Below are positions 59,689 through 60,258 of a DNA stretch of 60,258 nt, one piece after another. The position numbers and the translations under genes are program-made. The notes beneath the pieces were generated by a model. It made no database searches. It saw only the letters and a list, made by a program, of their open reading frames with translations, and was not told where the DNA came from. This stretch comes from Nocardia abscessus NBRC 100374 (GTDB lineage Bacteria; Actinomycetota; Actinomycetes; Mycobacteriales; Mycobacteriaceae), in the NCBI RefSeq assembly GCF_000308455.1, contig NZ_BAFP01000020.1, positions 1 through 60,258 on the forward strand, read 5' to 3'. The stretch's first letter is position 1, and the number at the start of each line of letters is the position of its first letter.

Positions 59689-60258
59689 GTGAGCGCAGTT
59701 TCTGTTTCGGAGTCCGGCGTGCGGCCGATTCTGGCCGATGCCGTCGATTTGGCCCGCCGTGCGCTCCTGGAGTTGGAACCGTCGGGTGTCGGCGTGCACC
59801 TCGGCGTGATCGCCGAGGACGAGAGCGCGGCGACCCATCGATTCGAGGCCACGCTGCCCGGCTATCGCGGGTGGCAGTGGGCGGTCGTGGTGGCCGCCCC
59901 GCCCGAGGCCGATTACGCGACGGTCAGCGAGTCCGCGTTGCTGCCCGGGCCCGAGGCCTTGGTCGCGCCCGAGTTCGTGCCCTGGGAGCAGCGAGTTCGC
60001 CCCGGGGACCTCGCGCCCGGCGACCTGCTCGCCCCACCGGCCGACGATCCGCGCCTGGTGCCTGGCTACGTCGCGACCGGCGATCCGGTGGTCGACGAAG
60101 TCGCCTACGAGGTCGGCTTCGGCCGCACCAAGGTGATGAGCAGGGAAGGCCGCGCAGAGGCCGCCGAACGCTGGTACGCCGAATACGGCCCCGACGCCGA
60201 GATGGCCAAGGCCGCGCCGGCCACCTGCGGCAGCTGCGGCTTCTACCTGCCACTGGCC
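59689..60258 (+). CDS. DUF3027 protein (5' part)
   Basis: 190 codons are visible from GTG 59689 with no stop before the window ends. The sequence begins MSAVSVSESGVRPILADAVD, contains GYRGWQWAVVVAAPPEAD and VDEVAYEVGFGRTKVMSREGR, and reaches a CGSCGFYLPL motif at the end, all typical of actinobacterial DUF3027 (M. tuberculosis Rv0877). The CxxC may belong to a zinc site. Function unknown. It is divergent from the glutaminyl cyclase gene with overlapping promoters. Confidence 0.9.
   Translation, partial: MSAVSVSESGVRPILADAVDLARRALLELEPSGVGVHLGVIAEDESAATHRFEATLPGYRGWQWAVVVAAPPEADYATVSESALLPGPEALVAPEFVPWEQRVRPGDLAPGDLLAPPADDPRLVPGYVATGDPVVDEVAYEVGFGRTKVMSREGRAEAAERWYAEYGPDAEMAKAAPATCGSCGFYLPLA

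Noticed and set aside
56906..59692. 928-codon plus-strand frame covering the MFS and glutaminyl cyclase genes
   Set aside because: It spans two well-supported minus-strand genes, is Arg/Gly/His-rich low-complexity sequence and has no domain match.

Overview
The window is high-GC (about 70%) actinobacterial chromosome, most likely Nocardia or a close mycolate-producing relative. Evidence: a mycothiol synthase, an acyl-ACP desaturase of the mycobacterial DesA type, a polyprenol-phosphate mannosyltransferase, an LmeA-like protein, a salicylate synthase with IdeR-type boxes, a resuscitation-promoting factor, a gamma-butyrolactone-receptor-like TetR protein, a GlnR orthologue and an EspC-like/WXG pair. 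From memory, gene order follows two Mycobacterium tuberculosis blocks (around Rv0813c-Rv0824c and Rv0858c-Rv0877), with other genes in between. There is no phage, plasmid, CRISPR array or insertion sequence.

Layout. 1-1.3 kb: 3' part of cydC, then an orphan promoter, 12-codon ORF and multi-branched RNA candidate. 1.8-6.9 kb: sulfur/redox block on the minus strand (nitrobindin-like protein, DUF1416 protein, thiosulfate sulfurtransferase, DUF4395 protein behind a cysteine-rich leader peptide, thioredoxin, LmeA-like protein) and divergent glnR. 7-15 kb: mshD, a PHO-box-preceded pstSCAB operon, two candidate type VII secretion substrates, phoU. 15-20 kb: LCP ligase, dusB, acyl-ACP desaturase. 20-23 kb: gene-poor stretch with tRNA-Lys, a ScbR-like regulator and a tRNA Glu-Asp-Phe cluster. 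23-29 kb: GAP-family membrane protein, a 60-aa protein, ppm1, a HAD-acyltransferase fusion and plsB2. 29-32.5 kb: convergent mbtI and aryl-AMP ligase, each with iron-box-like sites. 32.5-40 kb: SDR, AhpD-like protein, DAHP synthase behind an aromatic leader peptide, methyltransferase, GNAT, ECF41-type sigma factor, dapC, RibD-like reductase, LysE exporter and an ArsR relic. 40.8-60.3 kb: membrane acyltransferase, XPB helicase, M1 peptidase, helicase-associated protein, rpfA behind a probable c-di-AMP riboswitch and CRP site, cold-shock protein, sulfatase with divergent TetR, DUF2771/MFS pair, glutaminyl cyclase, and the start of a DUF3027 gene.

Regulatory logic is unusually visible. Two translated leader peptides (cysteine; Tyr/Phe/Trp) precede the sulfur and shikimate genes. 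Iron boxes precede the two siderophore genes, a PHO box precedes pstS, and a riboswitch-like fold plus a CRP-type palindrome precede rpfA. About sixteen genes have a TANNNT -10 hexamer 6-9 nt before the start codon, so leaderless translation looks common. The most novel items are the orphan RNA/peptide locus at 1301-1530, the type VII substrate pair between pstB and phoU, the leaderless 31-codon membrane peptide coupled to the nitrobindin-like gene, and a 17-nt divergent intergenic region that must carry two overlapping promoters.
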